Below, one piece after another: positions 1 to 7,867 of a stretch of 29,325 nt of DNA (position 1 is its first letter; each line of letters starts with the position of its first letter). The notes below the pieces were generated by a model, which did not search any database, had not been told where the DNA came from, and saw nothing but the letters and a program-made list of their open reading frames with translations. The translations under genes and the position numbers were made by a program. This DNA is from Glaciecola sp. UBA983 (GTDB taxonomy: Bacteria > Pseudomonadota > Gammaproteobacteria > Enterobacterales > Alteromonadaceae): positions 1 to 29,325 of the forward strand of contig DBBN01000103.1 in the NCBI GenBank assembly GCA_002292215.1, read 5' to 3'.

Positions 1-101
1 AGAATAATTAAGTTATTGAATTGTTAACAGCTTGTTGCTACATTGATTCATCAATCGAATACTCATCATTCAGTATCATAATAAATAAAGAGAAGGTTCT
101 T

Positions 102-596
102 GTGAATCACAAAGTTAGGCTTGCCGCCATACTGGTGCTCGTGTGGATGTTATTGTCCGGAATGCTTGAGCCACTCATGCTCACTTTTGGGTTGTTTTCT
201 GTGGTTTTTTCGTTATGGATCACAGGGCGCATGCTTAAAATTGATCAAGAAAGATACACTTTTTTTGTCACCCGCAATTTTATACGTTTTTTATATCAAC
301 TGGCGATCAAGGTCGTACAATCCAATATTGATGTGAGCTTGCGTATTTTGGGTTTTCGCCCCGTAGAGTCGACCTTTATTACCATTCCTATGCCTTATAA
401 AGACGATGTCGCCAAAGTATTATATGCCAATGCAATTACCCTCACACCTGGATCATCCAGCATTGCCTTATCCGATGACACATTATTGGTTCATACCATT
501 AGCAATCAAGGCGCCGAAGATTTAGCAAACAACGACATGCTTAATATCATGCCCAAACAATATGCCATTACTGAAATTGAGGTTGATCCAGTATGA
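102..596 (+). CDS. mnhE: Mrp/Mnh Na+/H+ antiporter subunit E
   Basis: Small membrane subunit of the multi-subunit Mrp (Mnh) monovalent cation/proton antiporter in the inner membrane. The GTG at 102 is preferred because AAGG at 93-96 sits 5 nt upstream and the protein then begins with a charged stretch and a hydrophobic helix (VNHKVRLAAILVLVW), giving about 164 residues, the usual MnhE length. A longer reading from 21 adds an unlikely hydrophilic leader. Two N-terminal membrane helices are followed by a soluble C-terminal half containing the typical ALTPGSSSI-like segment (ANAITLTPGSSSIAL), a hallmark of MnhE. It is the first gene of the operon and overlaps mnhF by ATGA. The promoter is not clear in the 101 bases upstream. 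Confidence 0.93.
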   Translation: MNHKVRLAAILVLVWMLLSGMLEPLMLTFGLFSVVFSLWITGRMLKIDQERYTFFVTRNFIRFLYQLAIKVVQSNIDVSLRILGFRPVESTFITIPMPYKDDVAKVLYANAITLTPGSSSIALSDDTLLVHTISNQGAEDLANNDMLNIMPKQYAITEIEVDPV

Positions 597-907
597 CCAT
601 TTATTTTCTTGTCGCCGGTTTAGCCATATTAATTGCGATGGCGTTAGGCGTGTGCCGAGCGTTGCTTGGTCCAAGTGTCTTTGACCGTATTTTAGCCGTG
701 AATATGTTTGGTACTAAAGCCGTATTACTCATTGCGCTTTACGCATTTTTCAGCGGAAGGCATGATTTACTCGATATATCGTTACTCTATTCATTACTCA
801 ATTTTGTCGGCGTTATTGCAGCACTGCGCCTAGTCGAGCGCGGTAAATTCTTTGCTAATGATGCACGAGTTGACGCCGCTGATCCGGAGGCTTCAGATGA
901 TAATTGA
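593..907 (+). CDS. mnhF: Mrp/Mnh antiporter subunit F
   Basis: Small three-helix membrane subunit of the Mrp antiporter (104 residues; family about 90-100). The family pattern RALLGPSVFDRILAVN is present at about residues 23-38, followed by two more hydrophobic helices and a short acidic hydrophilic tail. The start codon overlaps the stop of mnhE (ATGA) and the end runs 11 bases past the start of mnhG, consistent with translational coupling. The role inside the complex is structural; this is family knowledge and not visible in the sequence itself. Confidence 0.93.
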   Translation: MTIYFLVAGLAILIAMALGVCRALLGPSVFDRILAVNMFGTKAVLLIALYAFFSGRHDLLDISLLYSLLNFVGVIAALRLVERGKFFANDARVDAADPEASDDN

Positions 908-1262
908 GACCATTAGTTTTATCTTAATCGGGATTGGCTGTGCCCTAGGGGTAATCGGTGCGATTGGTATTATTACTCTGCCAGACACTTATGCTCGCTT
1001 ACATGCAGTAGGGGTAACCGATACTCTGTGTACATTTTTAATCTTATTCGGACTAGGCTTACAAGCTGACTCTTATACCGCAGTCGCCAAACTCATTTTG
1101 ATTTTTATGTTTCTCGCGTTTACTAGCCCAGCTTCGTCTTATGCCTTAGCTAATAGTGCATGGCGTTGGGGTCTTCGCCATAACCAAAAAATCCATATCC
1201 AAACCATTGAACGTGACACACCCTCTCAATCAACTAATTCAACACAAGGAGCTGACCAATGA
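897..1262 (+). CDS. mnhG: Mrp/Mnh antiporter subunit G
   Basis: Three-helix MnhG/PhaG subunit, 121 residues from the ATG at 897. This start is chosen because GGAGG lies at 886-890, 6 nt upstream; the longer frame from 852 would add 15 residues translated from inside mnhF. The diagnostic MnhG segment GAIGIITLPDTYARLHA is present, followed by a helix and a hydrophilic C-terminal tail rich in Thr, Ser and Gln. The stop overlaps the start of the next gene by ATGA. It sits in the usual E-F-G block of Mrp operons. Confidence 0.94.
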   Translation: MIIETISFILIGIGCALGVIGAIGIITLPDTYARLHAVGVTDTLCTFLILFGLGLQADSYTAVAKLILIFMFLAFTSPASSYALANSAWRWGLRHNQKIHIQTIERDTPSQSTNSTQGADQ

Positions 1263-1828
1263 GTTTGATGTTAAACCTTGTTCTATTAGTGTTTTTATTA
1301 GTCATGGCAATTGCAGTACTTAAAACCAAACATCTATTTGCCATGGCGATGTTATTTGGCTTATACAGTTTATTGGTTGCAGGGTTGTTTGTGGTGTTAG
1401 ATGCACCGGATGTCGCCTTTACAGAAGCCGCAGTCGGTACTGGTATTTCAACTGTATTGATGCTCGTGACATTAGCGTCAATTAAAGATGGGCATGAAGC
1501 GGTCAGTTCGACAAAGCGTAAAATCGGTCCACTTATTATTTGTTTAGTGATGGGTGGATTATTAATTTTTGGCACACATGATATCGCTAAATTAGGTGAG
1601 ATCCACAGTCCCCCTAATGATCAAGTCGCTGCCTATTACATTACCCAAGGACAAGCTGAAACGGGTGTTCCTAACTTAGTGACTGCGGTATTAGCCAGCT
1701 ATCGCGGCTTTGATACCTTAGGTGAAGTTACAGTGGTATTAACTGCAGGGATTGGCGTGCTGTTATTACTCGGACAACGACGTAAGATCCACGTCAAAAA
1801 ACGAGGGCAAACACATGATGACCAATGA
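1259..1828 (+). CDS. Free-standing MrpA C-terminal domain (DUF4040 plus MbhE-like)
   Basis: Membrane protein of 189 residues equivalent to the C-terminal part of the large MrpA subunit, here encoded as its own gene. Residues 1 to about 70 form a DUF4040/MbhD-like three-helix domain with the typical DAPDVAFTEAAVGTGI segment; its Glu is a conserved proton-path residue in MrpA. About residues 90-175 form an MbhE-like part with the characteristic YRGFDTLGE motif followed by a final helix. AAGGAG at 1246-1251 supports the ATG at 1259. The gene lies between mnhG and mnhB, exactly where mbhD/mbhE lie in Mbh-type operons. In classical Mrp operons this sequence is fused to mrpA. Confidence 0.9.
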   Translation: MSLMLNLVLLVFLLVMAIAVLKTKHLFAMAMLFGLYSLLVAGLFVVLDAPDVAFTEAAVGTGISTVLMLVTLASIKDGHEAVSSTKRKIGPLIICLVMGGLLIFGTHDIAKLGEIHSPPNDQVAAYYITQGQAETGVPNLVTAVLASYRGFDTLGEVTVVLTAGIGVLLLLGQRRKIHVKKRGQTHDDQ

Positions 1829-2240
1829 TTTAATTCTGCGGGTTGTCACCAAGTGGCTATCCCCTATCATTATTCTGTTCGCTTTATATGTGCAATTTCA
1901 CGGTGACTATAGTCCCGGTGGCGGCTTTCAAGCCGGCGTTATATTTTCTACTGCCATATTACTGTATGCCTTGACCTATGGGTTAGATGCGGCATTAAAA
2001 GTCATCCCAGAAACGGCGCTTAGAGTCGCAGCGAGCTTTGGTGTGTTGTTATATGGTGGCGTAGGAGTTGTCTCAATGTTGTTAGGGGGAAATTTTTTGA
2101 ATTACAGCGTGTTAGCTGACACTCCATTAGCAGGGCAACATATAGGGATTATCGTCATTGAACTAGGGGTCGGGATCACTGTTGCTGCCGTGATGATTTT
2201 ACTCTTTTTTACCTTTTCTCGGAGAGTCGATCCAGAATGA
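1815..2240 (+). CDS. mnhB: Mrp/Mnh antiporter subunit B
   Basis: MnhB/MrpB subunit of 141 residues. The signature FHGDYSPGGGFQAG (family pattern HxxPGGGFxxG) lies near residues 27-40 between the first two of four membrane helices. Start chosen at the tandem ATGs 1815/1818, inside the end of the preceding gene; the longer frame from 1752 would start within that gene and add a cysteine-rich stretch not seen in MnhB. The stop overlaps the start of mnhC by ATGA. MrpB pairs with the MrpA C-terminal domain in solved Mrp and Mbh structures, which matches this gene order. Confidence 0.93.
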   Translation: MMTNDLILRVVTKWLSPIIILFALYVQFHGDYSPGGGFQAGVIFSTAILLYALTYGLDAALKVIPETALRVAASFGVLLYGGVGVVSMLLGGNFLNYSVLADTPLAGQHIGIIVIELGVGITVAAVMILLFFTFSRRVDPE

Positions 2241-2602
2241 TTGAGTATATTTTAGGACATATTAATTACTGGTTCATCATTGCAGTCATGATGGTGGGAT
2301 TGTATACCTTGATTAGCCGTGCGAATTTAATCAAAAAACTGGCTGGCTTAGCAATATTTCAAACTGCGGTAATTTTGTTTTATGTCAGTTTAGGCAAAGT
2401 CACTGGCGGTACTGTACCGATTGTCGACGAAGCCTACACCTTATATTCCAACCCATTACCTCAAGTACTGATGCTGACTGCCATCGTGGTAGGAGTAGCC
2501 ACCACTGCATTAGGATTTGCGTTAGTCATTCGCATCAAAGAAGCCTACAACACCATAGAAGAAGACGCGATATTTACTTTGGATCAAAAAGATCATGAAT
2601 GA
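2237..2602 (+). CDS. mnhC: Mrp/Mnh antiporter subunit C (NuoK-like)
   Basis: Three-helix subunit of 121 residues homologous to NuoK of respiratory complex I. The typical MnhC block is present: LYTLISRANLIKKLAGL, then FQTAVILFYVSLGKVTGGTVPI, then DPLPQ-like (SNPLPQVLMLTAIVVG), followed by the last helix. It overlaps mnhB by ATGA, and its 3-prime end overlaps the start of the first antiporter-like gene by 8 bases. The complete B-C-D order argues for a functional complex. Confidence 0.94.
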   Translation: MIEYILGHINYWFIIAVMMVGLYTLISRANLIKKLAGLAIFQTAVILFYVSLGKVTGGTVPIVDEAYTLYSNPLPQVLMLTAIVVGVATTALGFALVIRIKEAYNTIEEDAIFTLDQKDHE

Positions 2603-4100
2603 GCAGTTAACGATTTTGTTGGTGGTGGTGCCGTTAATGATCGCCCCTATTACCGCGTTATTTAAATCCCACACGATCAGCTGGATATTGACTGCTATTG
2701 TGTCGTTTACCTCCCTGATCTTATCTTTTATTATCTTGTTTGATGTCATTGATGGCTCGCATGTAATCTATGAATTAGGTGGCTGGCGCCCTCCTTGGGG
2801 AATTGAATACAAAATAGATTCACTCAATGCCTTTATTGCGCTGATCGTCAGTGCGATTGCCTGTTTATCAACTATATTTGCATGGCAAAGTGTGCCCAAA
2901 GAAATTAATGAAAACAATTACGGCCTATTTTATGCTGCTTTGCAACTATGTTTATTAGGCTTATTAGGTATTGCCTTGACCGGTGATATTTTTAACTTAT
3001 TTGTCTTTTTAGAGATCTCATCATTATCAAGCTATGCCCTGATTAGTATGGGCCGCTCACGTAAAGCCTTAACTGCAGCGTTCTCTTATTTGATTTTGGG
3101 TACCATAGGCGCCACATTTTTTTTGATTGGTGTTGGCTTTTTATATGCCGCGTCAGGCAGTTTAAATATCGCCGATATTGCAACACGATTTTCGACCTTT
3201 GCGGACATGCAATTGGTAATGACTGGTTTTATCTTTATCTTGTTAGGTCTAGGGCTAAAAGCAGCGATTTTTCCAATGCATAGCTGGTTGCCCAATGCCT
3301 ATGGACATGCGCCATCAGTTGTTAGCATCTTTTTATCCGCAACCGCCACCAAAGTATCGATTTATGTGTTGATCCGTGTGCTCTTTGACCTCTATCCCGT
3401 GGCATATTGGCAAGCGTTGTTACTGCCTCAAATCTTACTAGTATTAGGTTGTGTCGGTGTGATTTATGGGTCGTTTCGGGCTTGGCAACAAGTGGAGCTC
3501 AAACGCTTATTGGCGTTTTCCAGTGTTGCGCAAATCGGCTACATCATAATCGGAATTTCATTACTCAATAATGATGGGATCACCGCCTCCGTGATGCATT
3601 TATTTAACCATGCCCTAATCAAAGCGACATTATTTATGGGGGCGGGAATTATTTTATATCGTACCAACACTACCAAGCTGTCTGAACTTAGAGGGTTTGG
3701 CGGCAGTATGCCGTGGACGTTTGCCGCAATTGTCTTAGCAGGTTTAAGTTTGATTGGCGTACCGGGTACCGTTGGTTTTGTAACTAAATGGTACTTGTTA
3801 AGCGGCGCGATTGCTCAAGGTAAATGGATTGTCGTGGTGGCGATATTAGCTGGTTCAGTTTTAGCTATCGCTTATGTGTGGAAAATTGTCGAAGCGATGT
3901 ATTTTAATTCTAAACGCAAAATGGTCATTCAAAACGTAAAAAGTGGCGATATCAATCTAGCAAAAGCCCCAATTAGCTTATCATTGGCGTTGTGGATTGG
4001 TGCTGCTGGTTGTTTGTATTTTGGTTTATATACGGAGCTGCCTTATCAATCGGCACAGTCTATTGCGACCGCATTGCTAAGTAGCGAGGTGGCACAATGA
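2595..4100 (+). CDS. mnhD: Mrp/Mnh antiporter subunit D
   Basis: Large antiporter-like subunit (501 residues, about 14 helices) of the NuoL/M/N (Proton_antipo_M) family; it forms an ion-translocating channel of the Mrp complex. The ion-path residues are present: Glu140 in FVFLEISSLSSYAL (helix 5), Lys222 in GLGLKAAIFPMHSWLPNAY (helix 7), Lys253 in ATATKVSIYVL (helix 8), and a later lysine in FNHALIKATLF. Of the three antiporter-like proteins in this operon it is closest in pattern to MrpD, with GDIFNLFVFLEISS at helix 5. It overlaps the next gene by ATGA. Confidence 0.93.
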   Translation: MNEQLTILLVVVPLMIAPITALFKSHTISWILTAIVSFTSLILSFIILFDVIDGSHVIYELGGWRPPWGIEYKIDSLNAFIALIVSAIACLSTIFAWQSVPKEINENNYGLFYAALQLCLLGLLGIALTGDIFNLFVFLEISSLSSYALISMGRSRKALTAAFSYLILGTIGATFFLIGVGFLYAASGSLNIADIATRFSTFADMQLVMTGFIFILLGLGLKAAIFPMHSWLPNAYGHAPSVVSIFLSATATKVSIYVLIRVLFDLYPVAYWQALLLPQILLVLGCVGVIYGSFRAWQQVELKRLLAFSSVAQIGYIIIGISLLNNDGITASVMHLFNHALIKATLFMGAGIILYRTNTTKLSELRGFGGSMPWTFAAIVLAGLSLIGVPGTVGFVTKWYLLSGAIAQGKWIVVVAILAGSVLAIAYVWKIVEAMYFNSKRKMVIQNVKSGDINLAKAPISLSLALWIGAAGCLYFGLYTELPYQSAQSIATALLSSEVAQ

Positions 4101-5569
4101 TCCCGTTAACATATTGGTTAATGGCGGCAATGTTGACGCCACTACTCGGCGCGCTGGTTATTTCCAGATTAGATAAATTACCCGACTATCGAGAAGCAGT
4201 CACTCTTGTCACCGCCAGCATTTTGTTTAGCATTAATGTGTATTTGTTTAATCACCTTGATGCAGCTAGCTCGGCTCAGTTTACTATTGCAGAACCTATT
4301 GAAGGATTGGCGATATCTTTTGTTCTCAATCAATTTGGATTGATGTTTGCGTTGATTGCCAGTGGTTTATGGATCGCCACATCCATCTATGCCATTGGCT
4401 ATATGCGTGCGCATCATGAAAAAAATCAAACCCGCTTTTTTACGCTTTTCGCCGTCGCAATTGCCGGTGTCATGGCTGTCGCGTTTTCTGAAAACTTATT
4501 TACGTTGTTTATTTTTTATGAGTTCTTAACCGTTTCAACCTATCCATTAGTGACTCATGCTGGCACACGAGAAGCCAAACGTGGTGGTCGCAAATATATC
4601 CTGATATTGATGGGCACCTCCATATTGTTCTTTTTGCCCGCCATGATTTGGGTGTATTACCTAGCTGATACCCTCACTTTTACTTCTGGTGGTATTTTAG
4701 CTGGGCATGCTGATCCTAAATGGGTATTACCGCTGCTGTTAATGTTTATTTTAGGGATCAGTAAAGCCGGTGTCATGCCGTTTCACAAATGGCTACCAGC
4801 AGCAATGGTTGCTCCTACCCCAGTTAGTGCATTATTGCATGCAGTCGCGGTCGTCAAAGCAGGTGTGTTCTCATTGGTGAAAGTCGTGGTGTTTATCTTT
4901 GGTACGGATTTTATCACCGAGTCAGGGGCCAATAAGATTTTACTGTGGTTCCCAATTATCACCATCGTCCTAGCGTCGCTCATAGCCTTGAGTAAAGATA
5001 ACCTAAAAGAACGTCTTGCCTATTCTACTATCAGTCAACTCAGCTATATCGTATTGGGCGCGTTACTCGCCACTCAACAAGCGGTGATAGGTGCAGGGAT
5101 GCATATCGCCATGCATGCCTTTGGCAAAATTGCGCTGTTTTTTGCTGCGGGCGCTATATTAGTCACGATGCATAAAAAACTCGTCAGTGATCTCAATGGC
5201 ATGGGCCGGGCAATGCCGTTAACGTTTACCGTATTTACCATCGGCACGTTAAGTATCATAGGGATCCCATTATTTGGTGGTATGTGGAGCAAGTGGTATT
5301 TGCTATCTGGCGCATTAGGCTTTGAACAAAATGCTGTACTCTATTGGACGGTATTGGGGGCATTAACCTTAAGCACCTTATTAAATGTGTATTACTTGTT
5401 GAGCATTCCTGTCAGAGCTTTCTTTTTCACAAACCCGAGTTACACCGTAATTAAAGAAGCACCCAAAGCTTGCTTGATTGGCATGGCGATCCCGACATTC
5501 GTCACGCTGTACTTATTTTTTGACCCGTCTATTTTTTATGGCTTGTCGTTATCGTTGACGGGATCATAG
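4097..5569 (+). CDS. Second antiporter-like subunit (MnhD/NuoM-type)
   Basis: Second Proton_antipo_M family protein in the operon (490 residues, about 14 helices). It keeps the residues needed for proton transfer: Glu142 in FIFYEFLTVSTYPLV, Lys223 in ILGISKAGVMPFHKWLP, Lys254 in VAVVKAGVFSL and a later lysine in MHAFGKIALFF, so it is probably active and not just structural. The segment SIYAIGYMRAHHEKNQTRFF resembles the N-terminal domain of MrpA and NuoL. It may therefore fill the MrpA slot together with the separate C-terminal-domain gene at 1259-1828; that assignment is inferred. The start overlaps the preceding gene by 4 bases. Confidence 0.88.
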   Translation: MIPLTYWLMAAMLTPLLGALVISRLDKLPDYREAVTLVTASILFSINVYLFNHLDAASSAQFTIAEPIEGLAISFVLNQFGLMFALIASGLWIATSIYAIGYMRAHHEKNQTRFFTLFAVAIAGVMAVAFSENLFTLFIFYEFLTVSTYPLVTHAGTREAKRGGRKYILILMGTSILFFLPAMIWVYYLADTLTFTSGGILAGHADPKWVLPLLLMFILGISKAGVMPFHKWLPAAMVAPTPVSALLHAVAVVKAGVFSLVKVVVFIFGTDFITESGANKILLWFPIITIVLASLIALSKDNLKERLAYSTISQLSYIVLGALLATQQAVIGAGMHIAMHAFGKIALFFAAGAILVTMHKKLVSDLNGMGRAMPLTFTVFTIGTLSIIGIPLFGGMWSKWYLLSGALGFEQNAVLYWTVLGALTLSTLLNVYYLLSIPVRAFFFTNPSYTVIKEAPKACLIGMAIPTFVTLYLFFDPSIFYGLSLSLTGS

Positions 5570-5576
5570 GTGCCTT

Positions 5577-5954
5577 ATGAATAATAATAATCACTCTGAT
5601 GCCGTTGATTCTTGTGACGCTGCTGACATTTCTAACACTAAACGCGAAGTCACGTTTTTTGATCAACCGCGCAACGTCGCTTTGATTTTAAAGACGTTTT
5701 ATGCATTGTGCATTATTTTGGTCTTGCTGGATTTCTTTGTGCATCGACATATTTATGTGTATTTTGAAACAATCCCCGCTTTTTATGCTATTTATGGCTT
5801 TGTCGCTTGTGTGGTGTTAGTCGTGTTAGCCAAAATCATGCGCAAAGGGTTAATGCGTGATGAGCATTATTATGATGCGCGAGTTGATGAGCAAGATACG
5901 CCAACGCTTAACGACAGCCCTCAAGCTACTGCAACCAAAGAGGCGCAATCATGA
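5577..5954 (+). CDS. Small two-helix protein inside the Mrp operon, function unknown
   Basis: Protein of 125 residues not recognised as a canonical Mrp subunit. A hydrophilic N-terminus (about 35 residues, Asn/Asp-rich) precedes a membrane helix (TFYALCIILVLLDFF), a short charged loop with aromatic residues, and a second helix (FYAIYGFVACVVLVVLAKIM). An acidic cytoplasmic-looking tail with a KGLMRDEHYYDARVDEQ block follows. AGGTG at 5568-5572 supports the ATG at 5577. It lies 7 bases after the second antiporter-like gene and overlaps the third by ATGA, so it is co-translated and is likely an accessory subunit or linker between these subunits. That role is inferred from position and topology only. 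Confidence 0.85.
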   Translation: MNNNNHSDAVDSCDAADISNTKREVTFFDQPRNVALILKTFYALCIILVLLDFFVHRHIYVYFETIPAFYAIYGFVACVVLVVLAKIMRKGLMRDEHYYDARVDEQDTPTLNDSPQATATKEAQS

Positions 5955-7624
5955 GTTATGCTATCCCTGCCTTTTTACCGTTTTTCTTAGCAGCTATTTT
6001 TGCTTGGGTCGCCCCAATTAAGTGGCGTTATGCACTCGTACTTGTGCCATTGATTAATGGTTTATGGTTATTCTTTTCGCCATCACCGAGCCCTATTATG
6101 CTCGATGTGCACGTGTTTCAGTTACAACTTGTCGCCGTAGACCAACTCAGTTTATTGTTCGCCTATTTGTTTCATATTGCATGCTTTATCTGTTTGATTT
6201 ATGGCTTACACAGCAAAGATAAAGTGCAACTTGTGGCGGGCTTAGCTTACGCAGGCAGTGCTGTCGGCGCAGTATTTGCCGGTGATTTTATTACACTGTT
6301 TATTTTCTGGGAATTACTGGCATTAACGTCGGCATTTTTAGTCTTCGCTCGACGCACTGAAGCAGCTCGTAATGCAGGTATTCGCTACTTAATGATGCAT
6401 ATTTTATCAGGCGTCGCATTATTGATCGCGGCCATTATGCATTATCGTGCCACCGGTAGCTTAGACATTACTTATATTGGCTTAGACTCAGCAGCTTCAT
6501 ATTTGTTCTTATTTGCATTTGGGATCAAAGCGGCATTCCCATTTTTACATGGTTGGTTAGCCGATGCATACCCCGAAGCCACACCCGTCGGTACCGTTTT
6601 TTTATCAGCATTCACCACCAAAGTGGCTATATATATGCTTGCTAGGACATTTCCTGGAGAAGAAGTATTAGTGTATATAGGTGCAGCCATGACCTGTTTC
6701 CCGATTTTTTATGCCGTTATCGAAAATGACTTACGCAAAGTACTCGCGTATAGCTTAATCAACCAATTGGGTTTCATGGTTTGTGGTATAGGAATTGGTA
6801 CAGCCTTAGCACTCAATGGGGCTGTTGCTCATGCCTTTAACGATGTTATTTTTAAAGGCTTGTTGTTCATGTCGATGGGGGCGGTGTTGCATCGAGTAGG
6901 ACATGTCAATGGATCTGATCTTGGCGGATTAGTCAAAACGATGCCTAAAACAGCCTTATTCTGCATTGTTGGTGCCGCTTCAATTTCCGCGTTTCCATTA
7001 TTCAGCGGCTTTGTGAGTAAAAGTATGGTCATGGCAGCGATGATTGAAGCCGGTCACGAATATTTATGGCTGATGCTACTTTTTGCTTCCGCAGGTGTAT
7101 TTCACCATGCAGGGATCAAAATTCCGTTCTTCGCTTTTTTTGCCCACGACAGTGGCTTGCGCCCCAAAGAAGCGCCAACCAATATGCTTGTAGCAATGGG
7201 TCTGGCCTCGGTATTATGTATTTTGATAGGTAGTTTTCCAGAGCTACTGTATCAAATGCTACCATGGGAAAATACCTACATGCCGTATGACTTGACACAT
7301 ACGTTGACGCAATTGCAGTTATTGTTTTTCTCAGCACTGGCATTTGTATGGCTTAACAAAATGGGCTTATACCCTCCAGAGCTCAAGTCGGTCAATCTCG
7401 ACGTTGAATATCTGTATCGCAAAGTATTGCCAGCGATGGGTAATAAGTGCCAAGCTGCGGGCGACTTTATCACCCAGAACATCTTACACGCTGCCACATC
7501 AGCACTGAATCTTATCCCTAAAATGAACCGTGATGCAGATGCCAGCGCAGCAACGCTGACCCTACGTATGGCAATTGGCTTTGTGTTGTTAGCATTAGTC
7601 GCCTTGGTTACGGAATTAATGTAA
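5951..7624 (+). CDS. Third antiporter-like subunit (MnhD/NuoL-type)
   Basis: Third and largest Proton_antipo_M family subunit (557 residues). Ion-path residues are Glu121 in FIFWELLALTSAFLV, Lys193 in FGIKAAFPFLHGWLADAYPEA, Lys224 in FTTKVAIYML and a later lysine in FNDVIFKGLLF. After the antiporter core, about residues 420-557 hold extra helices and a soluble segment (PPELKSVNLDVEYLYRKVLP) resembling the C-terminal extension of some NuoL/HyfB-like proteins. GAGG at 5940-5943 supports the start, which overlaps the small gene upstream by ATGA. It is the last gene of the operon. With it the complex would have three potential proton channels instead of the usual two in Mrp. Confidence 0.88.
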   Translation: MSYAIPAFLPFFLAAIFAWVAPIKWRYALVLVPLINGLWLFFSPSPSPIMLDVHVFQLQLVAVDQLSLLFAYLFHIACFICLIYGLHSKDKVQLVAGLAYAGSAVGAVFAGDFITLFIFWELLALTSAFLVFARRTEAARNAGIRYLMMHILSGVALLIAAIMHYRATGSLDITYIGLDSAASYLFLFAFGIKAAFPFLHGWLADAYPEATPVGTVFLSAFTTKVAIYMLARTFPGEEVLVYIGAAMTCFPIFYAVIENDLRKVLAYSLINQLGFMVCGIGIGTALALNGAVAHAFNDVIFKGLLFMSMGAVLHRVGHVNGSDLGGLVKTMPKTALFCIVGAASISAFPLFSGFVSKSMVMAAMIEAGHEYLWLMLLFASAGVFHHAGIKIPFFAFFAHDSGLRPKEAPTNMLVAMGLASVLCILIGSFPELLYQMLPWENTYMPYDLTHTLTQLQLLFFSALAFVWLNKMGLYPPELKSVNLDVEYLYRKVLPAMGNKCQAAGDFITQNILHAATSALNLIPKMNRDADASAATLTLRMAIGFVLLALVALVTELM

Positions 7625-7675
7625 TGACTCATCAATATCATACACTCACCCCATTCATAAAACCGGTGGCGGCTT

Positions 7676-7691
7676 ATCTAGCATGCTAGAT
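7676..7691. repeat. Perfect 16-bp palindrome after the Mrp operon
   Basis: ATCTAGCATGCTAGAT reads the same on both strands. As RNA it could fold into a 6-bp stem with a CAUG loop. It lies about 50 bases after the last Mrp gene and has no T-run behind it, so it is not a standard terminator. It may be a transcript-end hairpin or a protein site. Confidence 0.4.
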
Positions 7692-7718
7692 GTTGATGGT
7701 GATAGGCTTTGGCCGTAG

Positions 7719-7745
7719 AAAAAAAAAGGCCCCTAAAGAGGAGCC
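7719..7745 (-). terminator. Rho-independent terminator (minus strand)
   Basis: On the minus strand GGCTCCT pairs with AGGGGCC (one mismatch in a 7-bp stem, loop CTTT) and is followed by nine T residues. It can end the uxuA-to-transporter operon and also the candidate small RNA starting near 7808. The long uninterrupted U-tail is also typical of Hfq-bound small RNAs. Confidence 0.75.
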
Positions 7746-7808
7746 AAGACACTATGAAAACATAAATAACTAAACTTTAAGTACAAACACACTCTGTACA
7801 ATTTAATT
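7719..7808 (-). ncRNA. Candidate small RNA downstream of the uxu operon
   Basis: A near-consensus sigma-70 promoter points along the minus strand at 7843-7815, with a predicted start near 7808 and a terminator ending at 7719, giving an RNA of about 90 nt with no gene before the terminator. Near its 5-prime end GTACA and TGTAC can form a 5-bp hairpin with a 9-nt loop. An AU-rich unpaired stretch follows, then the terminator hairpin with nine U residues. That layout (hairpin, open AU-rich region, terminator with long U-tail) is what Hfq-dependent small RNAs look like. It could instead be only the 3-prime untranslated end of the operon. No homology to a known small RNA is claimed. Confidence 0.4.
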
Positions 7809-7814
7809 AACATT

Positions 7815-7843
7815 ATTAAAACAATTAACCTGACCACTGTCAA
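7815..7843 (-). promoter_or_regulatory. Near-consensus minus-strand promoter
   Basis: On the minus strand the perfect -35 TTGACA (7843-7838) is followed by a 17-bp spacer and the -10 TTTAAT (7820-7815, 5 of 6 matches), which is preceded by TGT as in extended -10 promoters. The region is AT-rich, so a -10 by chance is easy, but a perfect -35 at ideal spacing is not. No coding gene lies downstream on this strand before the terminator. Confidence 0.5.
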
Positions 7844-7857
7844 CCAATTTGGTTAAC
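7839..7857. promoter_or_regulatory. Inverted repeat overlapping the -35 of the candidate small RNA
   Basis: AACCAA-T-TTGGTT (7842-7854) extends with one mismatch per arm to GT and AC at the ends. It overlaps the TTGACA box at 7838-7843 directly, so a bound protein would block that promoter. The half-sites CCAA/TTGG resemble those of GntR-family hexuronate regulators, although the spacing here is different from the 13227 site. Confidence 0.4.
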
Positions 7858-7867
7858 TATTTGCGAT

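Noticed and set aside
21..101. N-terminal extension of MnhE from an upstream start
   Set aside because: The added residues are not MnhE-like and lack a ribosome site; GTG at 102 has AAGG at good spacing.
1234..1575. Minus-strand frame over the MrpA C-terminal-domain gene
   Set aside because: It is the shadow of a well-supported membrane gene, with low-complexity Asn/Thr-rich composition and no ribosome site.
7276..7641. Minus-strand frame over the end of the third antiporter-like gene
   Set aside because: Antisense shadow; the plus-strand frame has clear family motifs.
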